Source: Microbacterium sp. LWH11-1.2 (GTDB taxonomy: Bacteria > Actinomycetota > Actinomycetes > Actinomycetales > Microbacteriaceae). From it: DNA of 64,000 nucleotides. The translations under genes and the position numbers were made by a program. A model generated the notes under the pieces. That model was not told where the DNA came from. It was given only the letters and a program-made list of their open reading frames with translations, and did not search any database. Shown here one piece after another: positions 16,474-27,108 of the stretch; position 1 is the stretch's first letter; the number at the start of each line of letters is the position of its first letter. The DNA is taken from the NCBI RefSeq assembly GCF_038397745.1, contig NZ_CP151636.1:3348001-3412000 (forward strand), in the 5' to 3' direction.

Positions 16474-16524
16474 CACACGCAGAAGGGGACGGATGCGAGC
16501 GGCATCCGTCCCCTTCTGCGTGTG
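16474..16524. terminator. Long bidirectional terminator
   Basis: A perfect 23-bp inverted repeat (16474-16496 with 16502-16524) with a 5-nt loop sits between the stops of the FAH-family gene and aspA. It is the longest perfect hairpin noticed in the window. Confidence 0.85.
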
Positions 16525-16529
16525 TCGAC

Positions 16530-17990
16530 TCAGATCTCGACCAGGTCCTCCGGCGTGATCACGGGGATCGCCGCCGTGATCGCCTCGAGACCGGAGAGCC
16601 GCGCCGGCGACAGCTGCTTCACGACCTCTTCCCGCGACATCAGGCCGGCCTCGACGACCAGATCGGCCACGTTGCGGTTCGTCAGCAGGGCGGTCTTCGC
16701 GAGGGCGGCGGCCGCCGCGTAGCCGATGAACGGCGTCAGAGCGGTGATGACGCCCACCGAGGCGCCGACCATGGCGCCGAGACGGTCGCGGTTCGCGGTG
16801 ATGCCGTCGACGCAGTTGACGCGCAGCGTCCACATCGCCTGACGCATCCAGGTGATGGACTGGAAGATCGAGTGCGCGATCACGGGCTCGAACGCGTTCA
16901 GCTGCAGCTGTCCGGCCTCGGCGGCCATCGTGACGGTCATGTCCGCGCCGGCGACGGCGAACGCCACCTGGTTGACGACCTCGGGGATGACCGGGTTGAC
17001 CTTGCCGGGCATGATGCTCGAGCCCGCCTGCATCGCGGGCAGGTTGATCTCGCCGAAGCCGGCCTGCGGCCCGGAGGAGAGCAGACGGAGGTCGTTGCAG
17101 ATCTTCGACAGCTTCATCGCATTGCGCTTGAGCGTCGACGAGAACGACATGAACGAGCCGGTGTCGCTCGTGGCCTCGACGAGGTCGGCCGACGTCTTCA
17201 GGTCGAGCGACGTGATCTCGCGCAAGTGCTTGAGCACGGCCGGCGCGTAGTCCGGGTGCGTCGTGATCCCGGTGCCGATGGCCGTCGCGCCCATGTTGAT
17301 CTCGAACATGAGCGAGGCGTTCTCGGTCAGACGGGTGTGATCGAAGCCGAGCGTCGACGCGAAGCCGTGGAACTCCTGCCCGAGCGTCATCGGCACGGCA
17401 TCCTGCAGCTGCGTGCGGCCGACCTTGAGCACGTCGTGGAACTCGCGGGACTTGCCGAGGAACGACAGGCGCAGCAGGTCGAGCTCCTCGAGCAGCGAGC
17501 GCAGCGTGAGCGACAGGCCGATCTTCACGGCCGTCGGGTACACGTCGTTCGTCGACTGACTGCGGTTGGTGTGGTCGATCGGCGAGAGGAAGGCGTAGTC
17601 GCCCTTCTCCCGGCCCGCCATCTCGAGCGCGATGTTGGTGATGACCTCGTTCGCGTTCATGTTGGTCGAGGTGCCGGCACCTCCCTGGATCACGCCGACG
17701 GTGAACTGCTCGTGGAACTCGCCGTCGATCACGCGCTGGGCGGCGCGGTCGATGAGGTCCGCGCGCTCGGGGTCGAGGACGCCGATCTCCCGGTTCGCCC
17801 GTGCGCTCGCCTGCTTGACCATCGCCAGCGCGATCACCAGATCGGGGTAGACCGAGATCGGGCGTTTGGTGATCGGGAAGTTCGCGTCGGCGCGGGCGGT
17901 GTGGATGCCCCAGTACGCGTCGACGGGAATCTCCATGCTCCCGAGGGAATCGGTCTCGGTGCGGGTCAGGGCAGGCGCGGCAGAAGCCAT
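16530..17990 (-). CDS. aspA: Aspartate ammonia-lyase (aspartase)
   Basis: Homotetrameric lyase converting L-aspartate to fumarate and ammonia, 486 residues, full length. The superfamily signature GSSIMPGKVNP is near residue 325. The aspartate-binding TNMNANEV and TNRSQSTNDVYPTA segments, and GTGITTHPDYAP, are present. AspA rather than fumarase C is favoured by the N-terminus (ETDSLGSMEIPVDAYWGIHTARA) and these segments. The start ATG 17990 has AAGGA upstream. A TAGACT box at 18044-18039 would give a 40-nt leader. Convergent with the FAH gene. Confidence 0.93.
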   Translation of the reverse strand: MASAAPALTRTETDSLGSMEIPVDAYWGIHTARADANFPITKRPISVYPDLVIALAMVKQASARANREIGVLDPERADLIDRAAQRVIDGEFHEQFTVGVIQGGAGTSTNMNANEVITNIALEMAGREKGDYAFLSPIDHTNRSQSTNDVYPTAVKIGLSLTLRSLLEELDLLRLSFLGKSREFHDVLKVGRTQLQDAVPMTLGQEFHGFASTLGFDHTRLTENASLMFEINMGATAIGTGITTHPDYAPAVLKHLREITSLDLKTSADLVEATSDTGSFMSFSSTLKRNAMKLSKICNDLRLLSSGPQAGFGEINLPAMQAGSSIMPGKVNPVIPEVVNQVAFAVAGADMTVTMAAEAGQLQLNAFEPVIAHSIFQSITWMRQAMWTLRVNCVDGITANRDRLGAMVGASVGVITALTPFIGYAAAAALAKTALLTNRNVADLVVEAGLMSREEVVKQLSPARLSGLEAITAAIPVITPEDLVEI

Positions 17991-18038
17991 GTCACATCCT
18001 TGTGGGTCGTGGCGGGTGAGTGTGTGGGGGATGCGTCC

Positions 18039-18044
18039 AGTCTA
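18039..18044 (-). promoter_or_regulatory. -10 box TAGACT of aspA
   Basis: The reverse-strand TAGACT lies about 48 nt upstream of the aspA ATG, giving a leadered message with an AAGGA ribosome site. Confidence 0.4.
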
Positions 18045-18050
18045 CGCGGC

Positions 18051-18971
18051 TCACCGTCCGGGTTTCCGGGAGAAGGCTTCGAGCCGCCCCTCCGGGGTGA
18101 GTCCCGCCATGCGCTCCAGCCACTCCTCGGAGAAGTAGCTCCCCGTCGCCGCATCCGTCACCGGGACGACCGAGTGCGTGATCGTGTCGGGGTGCACGTG
18201 CACGAGCTGGAAGGCCTGCGCGGCATCCATCCCGTTGACGTCCACGGCCGGCAGGGCGACGTTCATCGTGTAGCACGTCGCAGACGCGACGCTCACCGGG
18301 ACGCCGGCGAACATGCCGTGCGAGGAGTAGTGCAGATGCCCGGCGAGGATGCCGCGCACATCGCTCCCCCGGATGATGTCCGCGAGCTCGTCCTGGTGAC
18401 GCAGCTCCAGGATGTCGAAGAGCGGCAGGTGGCTCGGCAGCGGCGGGTGATGCATCGCCAGCAGCGTGCCGTGCGGCGCCGGCACGGCGAGGACCTCTCG
18501 CAGCCAGTTCCGCTGCGCCGCGTCCAGATCTCCGTGGTGCCACCCGGGAACGCTCGTGTCCAGGGCGACGACGCGCAGCCCGTCGAGATCCCAGACGCCG
18601 GTGACGGGCTCCTCGGTCGGCGCCAGATCGAGCAGATCGCGCCGCAGCGCAGGGCGCTCGTCGTGATTGCCCGCAACCCAGATGACCGGGGCGCCCAGCT
18701 CGGCCGCGACCGGCTCGACCGCGGCGCGCAGGCGGCGGTAGGCGTCCGGCTCCCCCAGGTCGGCGAGATCACCGGTGACGACGATGGCGGCGGGGTTCGG
18801 ATGCACGGCGCGGATCGCGGCGAGCGTCCGCGCGAAGTTCGCCTCGACGTCGTAGCGCCCGCCGAGACGCGCGCCTTCCGCGAGGAAGTGCGGATCGCTG
18901 ACGTGGATGAGGACGTGAGACGCGGGCCGGTGTCGGCCGAACGCGTACGCGCTGCCTGTTCCTGCTGACAT
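18051..18971 (-). CDS. Metallophosphoesterase (CpdA-like phosphodiesterase)
   Basis: Calcineurin-like phosphoesterase, 306 residues, related to 3',5'-cyclic nucleotide phosphodiesterases. The five metal motifs are all present: HVSDPHF, GDLADLGEP, GNHDERP, MHHPPLPSH and GHLHYSSHG. No signal peptide, so cytoplasmic. The substrate could be cyclic AMP or another phosphodiester. The ATG follows TAGGCT by 6 nt, a leaderless arrangement. It is divergent from the TetR gene, with both -10 boxes within 50 bp. Confidence 0.9.
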   Translation of the reverse strand: MSAGTGSAYAFGRHRPASHVLIHVSDPHFLAEGARLGGRYDVEANFARTLAAIRAVHPNPAAIVVTGDLADLGEPDAYRRLRAAVEPVAAELGAPVIWVAGNHDERPALRRDLLDLAPTEEPVTGVWDLDGLRVVALDTSVPGWHHGDLDAAQRNWLREVLAVPAPHGTLLAMHHPPLPSHLPLFDILELRHQDELADIIRGSDVRGILAGHLHYSSHGMFAGVPVSVASATCYTMNVALPAVDVNGMDAAQAFQLVHVHPDTITHSVVPVTDAATGSYFSEEWLERMAGLTPEGRLEAFSRKPGR

Positions 18972-18977
18972 GGCATC

Positions 18978-18983
18978 AGCCTA
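18978..18983 (-). promoter_or_regulatory. -10 box TAGGCT of a leaderless promoter
   Basis: The reverse-strand TAGGCT ends 6 nt before ATG 18971. Confidence 0.6.
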
Positions 18984-19021
18984 TGCGCCCCCACCGACTA
19001 CTGCGTCTGTAGTGCTCACAC

Positions 19022-19027
19022 TAGGAT
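19022..19027 (+). promoter_or_regulatory. -10 box TAGGAT of a leaderless promoter
   Basis: TAGGAT ends 6 nt before ATG 19034 of the TetR gene, divergent from the TAGGCT box at 18983-18978. Confidence 0.6.
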
Positions 19028-19033
19028 TCGTTC

Positions 19034-19600
19034 ATGGCCAAGAACGAGAGCCGACGACGGACCATCGCGGATGCCGGCCTGACCGTGCTCGCGCGAGACG
19101 GATCCCGTGGACTCACCCACCGCGCGGTCGATGTCGCCGCCGCCGTCCCGACCGGAACCACGTCCAACTACTTCCGCAGCCGCGACGCCCTCGTGGCAGG
19201 ACTCGTCGAGCGCATCGGAGAGCGCCTGGCTCCGACGCCGGAGGACCTCGAGCGCCGCGCCTCCGCCACGCCGGGACCGGCGCTGTTCGCCGACTACGTC
19301 CGCGACATCGTCCGACGCCTCAGCGACGACCGCGACGTCACGATCGCCCTGTTCGAACTGCGTCTGGAGAGCAGCCGCCGCCCCGAGGTCGCCGCGGTCC
19401 TCGGAGCGTGGCAGCGCGCCGGCCTCGACGGCGACGTCGCGTTCAACGCGGCGGCGGGTCTGCCCGGGGGCCGACGCGAGATCGCGCTGTTCCACTACGC
19501 GATCGACGGCCTCCTGCTGGATCGGCTGACATCGCCGATCGATCCGGACACCTCGACCGACGAGATCGTCGACGCCCTGGTGGCCGGGCTGCTGCGTTGA
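19034..19600 (+). CDS. TetR-family transcriptional regulator
   Basis: Regulator of 188 residues with an N-terminal TetR helix-turn-helix: RRRTIADAGLTVLARDG, then LTHRAVDVAAAVPTGTTSNYF (recognition helix about residues 33-46) and RSRDALVAGLVERI. The C-terminal helical domain is of the YcdC-like type. No exporter or enzyme is transcribed with it. The closest divergent gene is the phosphodiesterase at 18051, and it may regulate that gene and itself, but no clear palindromic operator was found in the 60-bp gap. Confidence 0.88.
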   Translation: MAKNESRRRTIADAGLTVLARDGSRGLTHRAVDVAAAVPTGTTSNYFRSRDALVAGLVERIGERLAPTPEDLERRASATPGPALFADYVRDIVRRLSDDRDVTIALFELRLESSRRPEVAAVLGAWQRAGLDGDVAFNAAAGLPGGRREIALFHYAIDGLLLDRLTSPIDPDTSTDEIVDALVAGLLR

Positions 19601-19615
19601 GACGGCGGCCGCGGG

Positions 19616-19951
19616 TCAGTGTCCGAGGACGATGATCAGGATGCCGGCGACGACCGCGGCGGCGCACATCACGAAGCAGCCGTAGGCGCCCACGAGTGAG
19701 AGCGACTTCTGCGACTCTGTCAGCGGGCTCTTCTTGGCTGCCTTCGCGGCCTGCTTCGCCGCCCGCTTGAGCTCCTTCTCGGAGATGACGGTGATCGCAT
19801 CGGTGAATTCCGCGGGGCTCACCACCGGAGCGCGCCCGCTGCGCACGAGCAGTCGGAGACCGAGCGCGTAGAACGTGACGATGGCGGTGGCGCCGATCAG
19901 AGCGGCGGCGAACACCTGGAGGAAGGCGAGCCAGTCGATGGACACGTTCAT
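19616..19951 (-). CDS. Small two-helix membrane protein coupled to the phosphate transporter
   Basis: The 111-residue protein is not a recognised family. It has an N-terminal helix (WLAFLQVFAAALIGATAIVTFYALGL), a cytoplasmic Lys/Ala-rich stretch (EKELKRAAKQAAKAAKKS) and a C-terminal helix (YGCFVMCAAAVVAGILIIVLGH). Its ATG overlaps the pit stop codon as ATGA, so it is translationally coupled and probably made in proportion to the transporter. A role as accessory subunit is inference. The convergent TetR gene ends 15 bp away. Confidence 0.75.
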   Translation of the reverse strand: MNVSIDWLAFLQVFAAALIGATAIVTFYALGLRLLVRSGRAPVVSPAEFTDAITVISEKELKRAAKQAAKAAKKSPLTESQKSLSLVGAYGCFVMCAAAVVAGILIIVLGH

Positions 19952-21306
19952 GCGGAATCTCCGTCCCGGCCGGCATCCACGGGCTTCGGGCTCTTCCCGG
20001 ACTTCGAAGCCCCCTTGGCCTCGGCCTTCTTCTTCGCCCGCGCCTTGGCCTCGGCCTTGGCCTTCTCCCTGGCCTCGGCACGCGCCTTCGCCTCCGCCTT
20101 CGCGCGCTCGATGCGCTGCTGACGACGCGTCGGCGGCGGCGTGTCGGGAACCTCCACCGCCAGGTGGGATTCGGCGACGTCGCTCATCGCGTTCGCGTGC
20201 GTCACCGCGTTGCGGCGCGAGCGCATGAAGAGACCGAGGATGATGAGCACGGCGATGACGGCGTCGATCGCGACGCCCCAGTTGCCGAGCCACACGACGA
20301 GCAGAGCGGCCAGTGCACCCACGCCACCCGCGGCCGGCAGCGTGAGCAGCCAGCCGACGCCGATGCGTCCGGCGGTGCGCCAGCGCACCGTGGACCCCCG
20401 GCGTCCGAGGCCGGAGCCGATGACCGATCCGGAGGCGACCTGGGTGGTCGAGAGGGCGAATCCGAGCGCGCTCGAGGCGAGGATCGTGGCGGCGGTCGAG
20501 CTCTCCGCCGCGAAGCCCTGCGCGGGCTTGACGTCGGTGAGCCCCTTGCCGAGCGTGCGGATGATGCGCCACCCGCCGAGGTAGGTACCCAGGGCGATGG
20601 TGAAGGCGCACGCGATGATCACCCAGAGCTCGGGCTCATGGTGGGCCCCGGACTGCCAGCCGATCGTGATCATCGCGAGAGTGATCACGCCCATGGTCTT
20701 CTGCGCGTCGTTGGTGCCGTGCGCGAGCGCGACCAGCGACGACGTGAAGATCTGGCCCCAGCGGAATCCGTCGCGACCGTCGGGCTTCCCGTCGTATCGA
20801 CGGGTGATCGAGTACGCGATCTTGGTCGCCGCGAAGGCGATGATCCCGGCCGTGACCGGGGCGATCAGCGCCGGGAGCACGATCTTCGACAGCACGGCGC
20901 CGAAGTCGATGCCGCCGAGACCTGCGCCCACGAGCGTGGCCCCGATCAGTCCGCCGAACAGGGCGTGCGAGGAGCTCGACGGCAGGCCGAGGAGCCACGT
21001 CAGCATGTTCCAGGTGATGGCGCCGATGAGTCCGGCGAAGATCAGCGAGAGGAAGAGATCGGCGCCGGCGGCGATGATCGCGTCCTCCTTGATGATGCCA
21101 CCCGAGATCGTCTTCGAGACCTCCGTCGAGAGGAAGGCTCCGATGAGGTTCAGGACGGCCGCGAGGAGGACGGCGGTCTTGGGCTTCAGCGCACCGGTGG
21201 CGATGGGCGTGGCCATCGCGTTCGCGGTGTCGTGAAACCCGTTGGTGAAGTCGAAGAACAGTGCCAGCGCGATGACAAGCACGACGATGAGGGCTGCGGT
21301 TTCCAC
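19948..21306 (-). CDS. PiT-family inorganic phosphate transporter
   Basis: Low-affinity phosphate permease of the PiT family, 452 residues. Signature repeats are FDFTNGFHDTANAMATPI near residue 20 and VALAHGTNDAQKTMGVI near residue 200, with about ten helices. The last 60 residues form an unusual basic Lys/Ala/Glu-rich tail (repeats of the type AKAEAKARAEAREKAKAE). The start is GTG 21306 with only a weak ribosome site. Three 11-bp PHO-box-like repeats about 66 bp upstream suggest PhoP control. It heads a two-gene operon with the small membrane protein. Confidence 0.92.
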   Translation of the reverse strand: METAALIVVLVIALALFFDFTNGFHDTANAMATPIATGALKPKTAVLLAAVLNLIGAFLSTEVSKTISGGIIKEDAIIAAGADLFLSLIFAGLIGAITWNMLTWLLGLPSSSSHALFGGLIGATLVGAGLGGIDFGAVLSKIVLPALIAPVTAGIIAFAATKIAYSITRRYDGKPDGRDGFRWGQIFTSSLVALAHGTNDAQKTMGVITLAMITIGWQSGAHHEPELWVIIACAFTIALGTYLGGWRIIRTLGKGLTDVKPAQGFAAESSTAATILASSALGFALSTTQVASGSVIGSGLGRRGSTVRWRTAGRIGVGWLLTLPAAGGVGALAALLVVWLGNWGVAIDAVIAVLIILGLFMRSRRNAVTHANAMSDVAESHLAVEVPDTPPPTRRQQRIERAKAEAKARAEAREKAKAEAKARAKKKAEAKGASKSGKSPKPVDAGRDGDSA

Positions 21307-21371
21307 CGTTCGCTTTCGGTCGTTTGAGGAAGAAAAGGAGATGTCGACGGGATCGACGTGATGAACGAAGA

Positions 21372-21404
21372 GTTCACCGTGGGTTTCACTTCCGTTTACC
21401 GGCC
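21372..21404. promoter_or_regulatory. PHO box: three 11-bp direct repeats
   Basis: GTTCACCGTGG, GTTTCACTTCC and GTTTACCGGCC follow one another at exactly 11-bp periodicity on the + strand. This matches the GTTCACC-type direct repeat units bound by PhoP in actinobacteria. It lies between pit and the divergent peptidase gene. Confidence 0.65.
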
Positions 21405-21452
21405 CCGCTAAATCCTCCCACCCTCCCCCGCGCCGGTCAACTCGACCTGGGA

Positions 21453-21458
21453 TAGCGT
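21453..21458 (+). promoter_or_regulatory. -10 box TAGCGT of a leaderless promoter
   Basis: TAGCGT ends 6 nt before GTG 21465. Confidence 0.6.
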
Positions 21459-23560
21459 GGGACGGTGACCGACGCCCCCACCGCAGACCGCCGCTCCACC
21501 ACTCGCACCCACCACGGAGACGCGTTCGACGATCCGTACGAGTGGCTCCGCGCGAAGGAGTCCGCCGAGGTGATCGAGCACCTCGAGGCGGAGAACGCCC
21601 ACACCGAGGCGGAGACCGCGCATCTCGCCGATCTCCGCGAGAAGCTGTTCGAGGAGATCAAGGGCAGGGTGCAGGAGACCGACCTGTCGGTGCCCACCCG
21701 TCGCGGAGACTGGTGGTACTACAGCCGCACCGAGGAGGGCGCGCAGTACGGCATCCACTGCCGGGCCGCCGCTGCCCCCGGCGACTGGACTCCCCCGGTT
21801 CTGGAGCCCGGCGTGCCCGTTCCCGGGGAGGTCGTCCTGCTGGACGGGAACGTCGAGGCCGAGGGCCATGAGTTCTTCTCGCTCGGTGCCTTCGACACCT
21901 CGGACGACGCGACCAAGCTGCTCTGGTCCACCGACTTCGAGGGCGACGAGCTGTACACGGTGCACGTGCGCGATCTGACGACGGGCATCACGCTCGACGA
22001 CGTGATCCCGAACACCGGCGGCGCCTTCTTCACGCCGGACGGCACCGGCGTCATCTACACCACGCGTGACGAGGCCTGGCGGCCCGACACCCTGTGGCTC
22101 CATCGCCTGGGAACCCCCGTCTCCGAGGACGTCACGCTGTTCCACGAGCCGGATGAGAAGTTCTGGCTGGGGGCGGGGATCACGCGCAGCCGCCGCTACC
22201 TCGTGATCGGGGTCGGGTCGAGCATCACCGGCGAGGAGTATCTCGTCGACCTCGCCGGAGATCTCACGGCCGAGCCCCAGCTCGTATGGCCGCGGGTCGA
22301 GGGCGTCGAGTACTCGCTCGAGCACGCCGTCGTCGACGGCGAAGATCGCCTGCTGATCCTGCACAACGATGAGGCCCTCGACTTCGAGCTCGTCTCGGTC
22401 GCGGCATCCGACCCCCAGGGCGAGCGGCGCGTGGTGATCGCGCACGAGCCGGGCCGTCGACTCCTCGGAATGGATGCGTTCCGCGACTTCGCGACGGTCG
22501 AGTACCGCAGCGGAGGGCTCGAGCGCGTCGGCCTGCTCGACTACGCGACGGACGCCGTCGAGGAGATCTCCTTCGACGAGCCGCTGTACTCGGCCGGTGT
22601 CAGCGGCAACCCGGAGTGGCACTCGCCGTTCCTGCGACTCGGGTACACGTCGTTCGTGACCCCCGGCACCGTGTACGACCTCGATCTGGCCTCCCGCGAA
22701 CTGGTGCTGCGCAAGCAGGTCGCCGTGCTCGGCGGGTACGACCCGACGGAGTACGGACAGCGGCGGGAGTGGGCGACGGCCTCCGACGGCACGCAGGTGC
22801 CGATCTCGCTGGTCTGGAAGCGCGCGTTCGGCGACCCCGGATCGGCACCGCGACCGGTGCACCTCTACGGCTACGGCTCCTACGAGCACTCGATCGATCC
22901 GGGTTTCTCCGTCGCCCGGCTCTCCGAGCTCGACCGCGGGGTCGTCTTCGCGGTGGCACACGTCCGCGGCGGCGGCGAGATGGGCCGCCAGTGGTACGAG
23001 GACGGCAAGCTGCTGCACAAGCGGAACACGTTCACGGACTTCGTCTCCTGCGGCCAGCACCTCGTCTCGACCGGCGTGACCACCCCGCAGCAGCTGGTGG
23101 CCGAGGGCGGCAGCGCGGGCGGTCTGCTGATGGGCGCGGTCGCGAATCTCGCTCCCGAGCTGTTCGCCGGCATCCTCGCCGCGGTCCCTTTCGTGGATGC
23201 GCTGACGACGATCCTCGACCCCTCACTGCCGTTGACCGTGATCGAGTGGGACGAGTGGGGCGACCCGCTGCACGACCCGGAGGTCTACGCGTACATGAAG
23301 TCGTACACGCCCTATGAGAACGTCCGCGACGGCGTCGCCTATCCGCGCATCCTCGCCGTGACATCGCTCAACGACACCCGTGTGCTCTACGTGGAGCCCG
23401 CGAAGTGGGTCGCCCGGCTCCGTGAGGCCGGCGCATCCGACGTCCTCCTGAAGTGCGAGATGGTCGCCGGCCACGGTGGCGTCAGCGGACGCTACAACTC
23501 CTGGAAGGAGCGCGCGTTCGAGCTCGCCTGGCTGCTCGACACGCTCGGCCTCGCGGAAGC

Positions 23561-24589
<1,029 letters not shown>

Positions 24590-24644
24590 GCTGGTGCCTT
24601 CCGACGTTCGGGGAAAGGGGGAAAGGCGACGCTGCCTGCGATCG

Positions 24645-24650
24645 ACACTA
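24645..24650 (-). promoter_or_regulatory. -10 box TAGTGT of pfkA
   Basis: The reverse-strand TAGTGT lies 55 nt upstream of the pfkA ATG. The rest of the 200-bp gap to the helicase gene shows only a weak hairpin. Confidence 0.4.
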
Positions 24651-24743
24651 GTGCCACCGCGCGGTTCGGCGCCATTCGAGAGCGGCGAAAACCGATGATC
24701 TTTACGACGTCGAGACCGGCCGTCGCAGAACTTCACGACACAT

Positions 24744-24779
24744 CCGGTTTCGGACCCGAAATCGCCGTTAAGAAACCGG
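24744..24779 (-). terminator. Possible terminator of the helicase gene
   Basis: CCGGTTTC (24744-24751) pairs with GAAACCGG (24772-24779) around a 20-nt loop, just after the helicase stop at 24791 on the reverse strand. Confidence 0.4.
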
Positions 24780-24790
24780 GTTCTTGACGC

Positions 24791-26956
24791 CTATGCCGCG
24801 CCCAGCGCCTGCCGCAGCAGGTGCATGAGGGCCGCCAGCTGCACCGGTTCCGCCGCCACGTCGTCGATCGCCTCGCCGTCGAGGGCGCGCGCCGCGAGCC
24901 CCTGCTTCTGGTCGATGAGCTCGGCGATCTTCGTGTCGATCGTGTGCGCGGCGATGATCCGCCACGCGGTGACCGGCTCGTCCTGTCCGATGCGGTGCAC
25001 GCGGTCGATCGCCTGGGTCTGCTCGGCGGCCGTCCACGACAGCTCGGCCAGCACGACGTTCGACGCGGCCTGCATGTTGAGCCCGACGCCTGCGGCGGTG
25101 AGGGAGCAGACGGCGATGCCGACGTCGGGATCGCCGTTGAAGTCGTCGATCGCCTGCTGACGCGCCGTCGACGTCTGATCTCCACGGATCGACACCGACC
25201 GGATCCCCGCGGCGGCGAAGTGCGCCTCCGCCTGATCCATCACGTCGACGTGCTTCGCGAAGAACACGACCTTGCCGACCGAGCGCTGCAGCTGGGCTGC
25301 GTAGTCGGCGGCGAGCTGCGCCTTGGCCTGACCGATGCGGCGAACCATCGTGAAGACGTTGTCTCCCCCGGTTCCGGCCGCCTTCGACTCCTCGAGCTCG
25401 TTCTGCGCGACGAGGCGCACGATGTCCTCGTCGATCTCGCCCGGGGCCCCCTTCGACGAGCTCAGGGATCCAGCAGAGGAGGAACGGGCCTCGATGATGC
25501 GGCGGTAGCGAGCGGCGAGCCGCTCCCCCAGCTCGCGCTCGGCCTGACGGATGCTGCGCCCGAACTCGTCGTCGAGCTGCACGGGCAGATCGGCGATCAG
25601 CTTGTCGGGGAGGTCGGCCGCGACGTCCTTCTTCTTGCGGCGGACGATCCCCATGGAGATCACGGCGTCGCGCGCCTCGGGATAGAACGCCTTGTCCGCG
25701 GGGGTGAACCCGGTCGCGTCGAGCTTCTCCATCAGCTCGGGTCCGGGCTTCTCGCCCGTGGTCCAGCCGAGGAACCGCCAGATCGCGTCGAAGTCCTCGA
25801 CGTCGTTGATCAGCGGGGTTCCGGTGAGAGCGAGCATGAGCGGGTCGCCGCCGGGCGTGCGCTCGCGCATCCGCGTCGCGAGCGAGAGCACGTTCTGCGA
25901 CCGCTGCGACGAGAGGTTCTTGATGAAGTGCGCCTCGTCGACGACCATGCCGCGCAGACCGATCGAGCCGAGCCACGAGAGGTGGCGGTCGAGGATCTCG
26001 TAGTTCACGATGAAGACGTCCGCGAAGGCGTCGATGTCCTGGCCGTCACCCTGGATGACCGTGGCACGGCGCTGGGGCGTCCACCGCTCGACCTCGCGGG
26101 CCCAGTTCATCTTCACGACGTTCGGGACGACCGCGAGCAGCGGATAGGCGCCGGCGACGGAGGCGGCGAGCAGCGACTGCGCCGTCTTGCCGAGTCCCGG
26201 CTCGTCGGCCAGCAGGAAGCTGCGGTGACCGGCGCGCACGGCTTCGAGGAAGCGGGACTGGTGCACCATCACCTCGAGGCCCTTGGGCGAGAGGTGGTCG
26301 TACTCGGGCGCAGGGGGCAGCTCCATCGTGGCAGCGGACCCGCCCGCTCCGGTCTCGAACGCCTTGTAGAGCGGGCCCATCAGCTCCCACCCGTCGAGGC
26401 GACGACGCGGAGTCGAGGTGCTGCGCGGGGTCAGGTCCGGCGCGAGGAAGGGGTTCGCCAGCTGTCGGGACTCGACCGACGGAGGCGTGACCTGGCGCTC
26501 GGCGATCGCCGCGGGCACCGAGGAGATCTGCACGGGAGCCGCGTCCGCGATGATGAGCTCCTCCGGTGCCAGCTCGGCTCCGGACTCGAGCAGCCAGTCT
26601 CGACGCATCCGCTTGGCGACCGGCGATGTCGCCTGGTCGGCTTCGAGGAGCTGGATCAGCGAGGTGTCGCGCGCGGCGGTCTTCGCGAGGATGGTCGCAA
26701 CGCCGTCGAGCCGCTTGAGCAGCTCGGCGCGGGCGGGGTCGCCGATCTCGGCATCCGCCTTCACCCTGGCGCGCTCCTCGCGCACCAGGAACGCGATCAC
26801 CTGGAACTTGACACGATTGGTCGGGCCGAGCTTCCCTCGCTGCGACTTCGCCTCGATCTCGCGCACCTTGCGCGCGAGGATCGGGATGAGCGGGGCCTCG
26901 TCGTCTCGACGGGACGTCTTCTTGCGCCGCGTGGCGGCGGTTGCCGTGGTCGGCAT
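24791..26956 (-). CDS. SNF2-type DEAD/DEAH helicase-like ATPase
   Basis: Superfamily 2 ATPase of 721 residues, resembling the SMARCAL1/HepA branch of SNF2 proteins that remodel DNA or DNA-protein complexes. About 220 N-terminal residues are of unknown fold. Motif I is DEPGLGKTAQSLL, motif II DEAH in VVDEAHFIKN, motif III LTGTPLIND, and the C-terminal lobe has SLTAAGVGLNM and QAIDRVHRIGQ (motifs V and VI). ATG 26956 is preceded by AGGAGGAGC; an upstream ATG at 27073 lacks a site. No nuclease, methylase or defence neighbours, so a chromosomal housekeeping role is more likely than phage defence. Confidence 0.9.
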   Translation of the reverse strand: MPTTATAATRRKKTSRRDDEAPLIPILARKVREIEAKSQRGKLGPTNRVKFQVIAFLVREERARVKADAEIGDPARAELLKRLDGVATILAKTAARDTSLIQLLEADQATSPVAKRMRRDWLLESGAELAPEELIIADAAPVQISSVPAAIAERQVTPPSVESRQLANPFLAPDLTPRSTSTPRRRLDGWELMGPLYKAFETGAGGSAATMELPPAPEYDHLSPKGLEVMVHQSRFLEAVRAGHRSFLLADEPGLGKTAQSLLAASVAGAYPLLAVVPNVVKMNWAREVERWTPQRRATVIQGDGQDIDAFADVFIVNYEILDRHLSWLGSIGLRGMVVDEAHFIKNLSSQRSQNVLSLATRMRERTPGGDPLMLALTGTPLINDVEDFDAIWRFLGWTTGEKPGPELMEKLDATGFTPADKAFYPEARDAVISMGIVRRKKKDVAADLPDKLIADLPVQLDDEFGRSIRQAERELGERLAARYRRIIEARSSSAGSLSSSKGAPGEIDEDIVRLVAQNELEESKAAGTGGDNVFTMVRRIGQAKAQLAADYAAQLQRSVGKVVFFAKHVDVMDQAEAHFAAAGIRSVSIRGDQTSTARQQAIDDFNGDPDVGIAVCSLTAAGVGLNMQAASNVVLAELSWTAAEQTQAIDRVHRIGQDEPVTAWRIIAAHTIDTKIAELIDQKQGLAARALDGEAIDDVAAEPVQLAALMHLLRQALGAA

Positions 26957-27108
26957 GCTCCTCCTGAGCGTGAAGGCCCCGGCATCCTCATGAAGCCGTG
27001 AGCCGTTCTCGATGTCCGCGTGTGGCGTGAGCCAGGACCGTACGAACAGTAGTTCCGGTTCCCGCCGATGCACGCGATGCGCGTGAGGATCGGTGCGAAC
27101 CGGTCACC

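Noticed and set aside
24791..26956. SNF2-type helicase as part of an anti-phage system
   Set aside because: Flanked by pfkA and ribF with no nuclease, methylase, protease or other defence partner.
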